Source of the DNA: Vibrio ponticus
GTDB taxonomy: Bacteria > Pseudomonadota > Gammaproteobacteria > Enterobacterales > Vibrionaceae
Direction of reading: 5' to 3'
Length of the DNA: 64,000 nucleotides
Assembly (NCBI RefSeq): GCF_009938225.1
Contig: NZ_AP019658.1
Coordinates: 496,001 to 560,000, forward strand
Shown here: positions 63,540 through 64,000 of the stretch, piece after piece
Numbering within the stretch: the stretch's first letter is position 1
Layout of the letters: every line of letters begins with the position of its first letter
Translations under genes and position numbers: made by a program
The notes under the pieces: generated by a model
Told to the model about the DNA's origin: nothing
The model's input: only the letters and a program-made list of their open reading frames with translations
Databases searched by the model: none

Positions 63540-64000
63540 ATGCGAGCGGACGATTTAATTTTGTTTTCCCAAGTTTTCGAGCTGGGAAGTTTTAGCAAAG
63601 CAGCTGAGCAAAATAATCTTACAAATTCAGTAGTTAGCAAGAGAGTTGCGCGATTAGAAGAGCAAGCTGGCGTTCAATTACTTTACCGTACGACGCGCAA
63701 GCTCACACTTACGGAAGCAGGCCGCGCTTTGTTACAAGGTGCTAAAAATGTGAAGCAAGCCACGCAAGAAGCGGCTGACTCTGTCTCTGGATTTGGTGAG
63801 AAAGTAACCGGTCACATCAAAATGTCTGTGCCAACCATTTCTGGTGATCTTCTTTTGGCTGATGCGGTGGCGGAATTTTGCAACACTCACCCAGGTTTAA
63901 CCGTCGATATGTCGCTCGATAATCGCTTTGTTGACTTAGTTGATGGTGGCTATGATTTGGTGATCCGTACCGGTTATCTAGAAGACTCCAGTTTGATTGC
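63540..64000 (+). CDS. LysR-family regulator, N-terminal part
   Basis: It runs off the window end after about 153 residues. The N-terminal helix-turn-helix is FELGSFSKAAEQNNLTNSVV followed by SKRVARLEEQAGVQLLYRTTRKLTLTEAG, the classic LysR start. The beginning of the effector domain follows (GHIKMSVPTISGD). It is divergent from lldP by 160 bp, so it probably controls lactate uptake. The start is ATG 63540. Confidence 0.9.
   Translation, partial: MRADDLILFSQVFELGSFSKAAEQNNLTNSVVSKRVARLEEQAGVQLLYRTTRKLTLTEAGRALLQGAKNVKQATQEAADSVSGFGEKVTGHIKMSVPTISGDLLLADAVAEFCNTHPGLTVDMSLDNRFVDLVDGGYDLVIRTGYLEDSSLI

Overview
The window looks like part of a Vibrio genome, probably the smaller chromosome. The evidence is a Qrr quorum-sensing sRNA with LuxO and sigma-54 sites, a CqsS-type autoinducer sensor, and the run sbcD-sbcC-cqsS-(TDT)-clcA, which from memory resembles the V. 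cholerae chromosome II order. Coding density is high. I see no rRNA, tRNA, insertion sequence, prophage or CRISPR array.

Layout. 0.4-6.3 kb: an EAL-domain gene overlapping an AraC regulator, then a second AraC regulator divergent from a cytoplasmic GH2 glycosidase, then a small lipoprotein. 6.3-12.1 kb: cytochrome b561, a long RecX-like protein, an exported amidohydrolase, a Crp-like regulator, a non-coding stretch with two strong terminators and a likely small RNA, and a cyclophilin. 12.4-21.1 kb: a secreted M60-type metalloprotease, a PAP2 phosphatase, a small outer-membrane barrel, an SDR and a BvgS-like hybrid kinase.

21.1-39.7 kb, all on the minus strand, is the outstanding feature: a complete alginate biosynthesis operon in the order algD-alg8-alg44-algK-algE-algG-algI-algJ-algF-algX-algL-algA-algC, followed by a CsgD/VpsT-like LuxR regulator and a separate type I phosphomannose isomerase. 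The set covers GDP-mannuronate supply, c-di-GMP-gated polymerisation (Alg8/Alg44), periplasmic epimerisation, acetylation and lysis, and export through AlgK/AlgE. Key catalytic residues are visible in AlgD, Alg8, Alg44, AlgG, AlgI, AlgJ, AlgX and AlgL. The Pseudomonas regulators (AlgU/Muc, AlgR, AlgB) are not beside the operon; a regulator with a c-di-GMP-type WVSR motif is there instead. A 634-bp gap separates algD from a divergent membrane protein of unknown function.

41-54 kb carries quorum-sensing parts: a Qrr sRNA about 2 kb from algD, and an apparently orphan CqsS (no cqsA beside it) after sbcDC. Between trxC and a fabH homologue is a decayed tandem duplication of their shared promoter, with a dead remnant of the fabH start. 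54-64 kb: TDT transporter, ClcA, a candidate sRNA, a CobW-type GTPase, a YlqF-type GTPase, small proteins, a GNAT acetyltransferase, an alpha/beta hydrolase, lactate permease and a divergent LysR regulator cut by the window end.

Several parts of the window connect to c-di-GMP or quorum sensing: EAL protein, Alg44 PilZ domain, WVSR regulator, Qrr and CqsS. A c-di-GMP- and possibly quorum-controlled alginate matrix in this Vibrio is the main inference.
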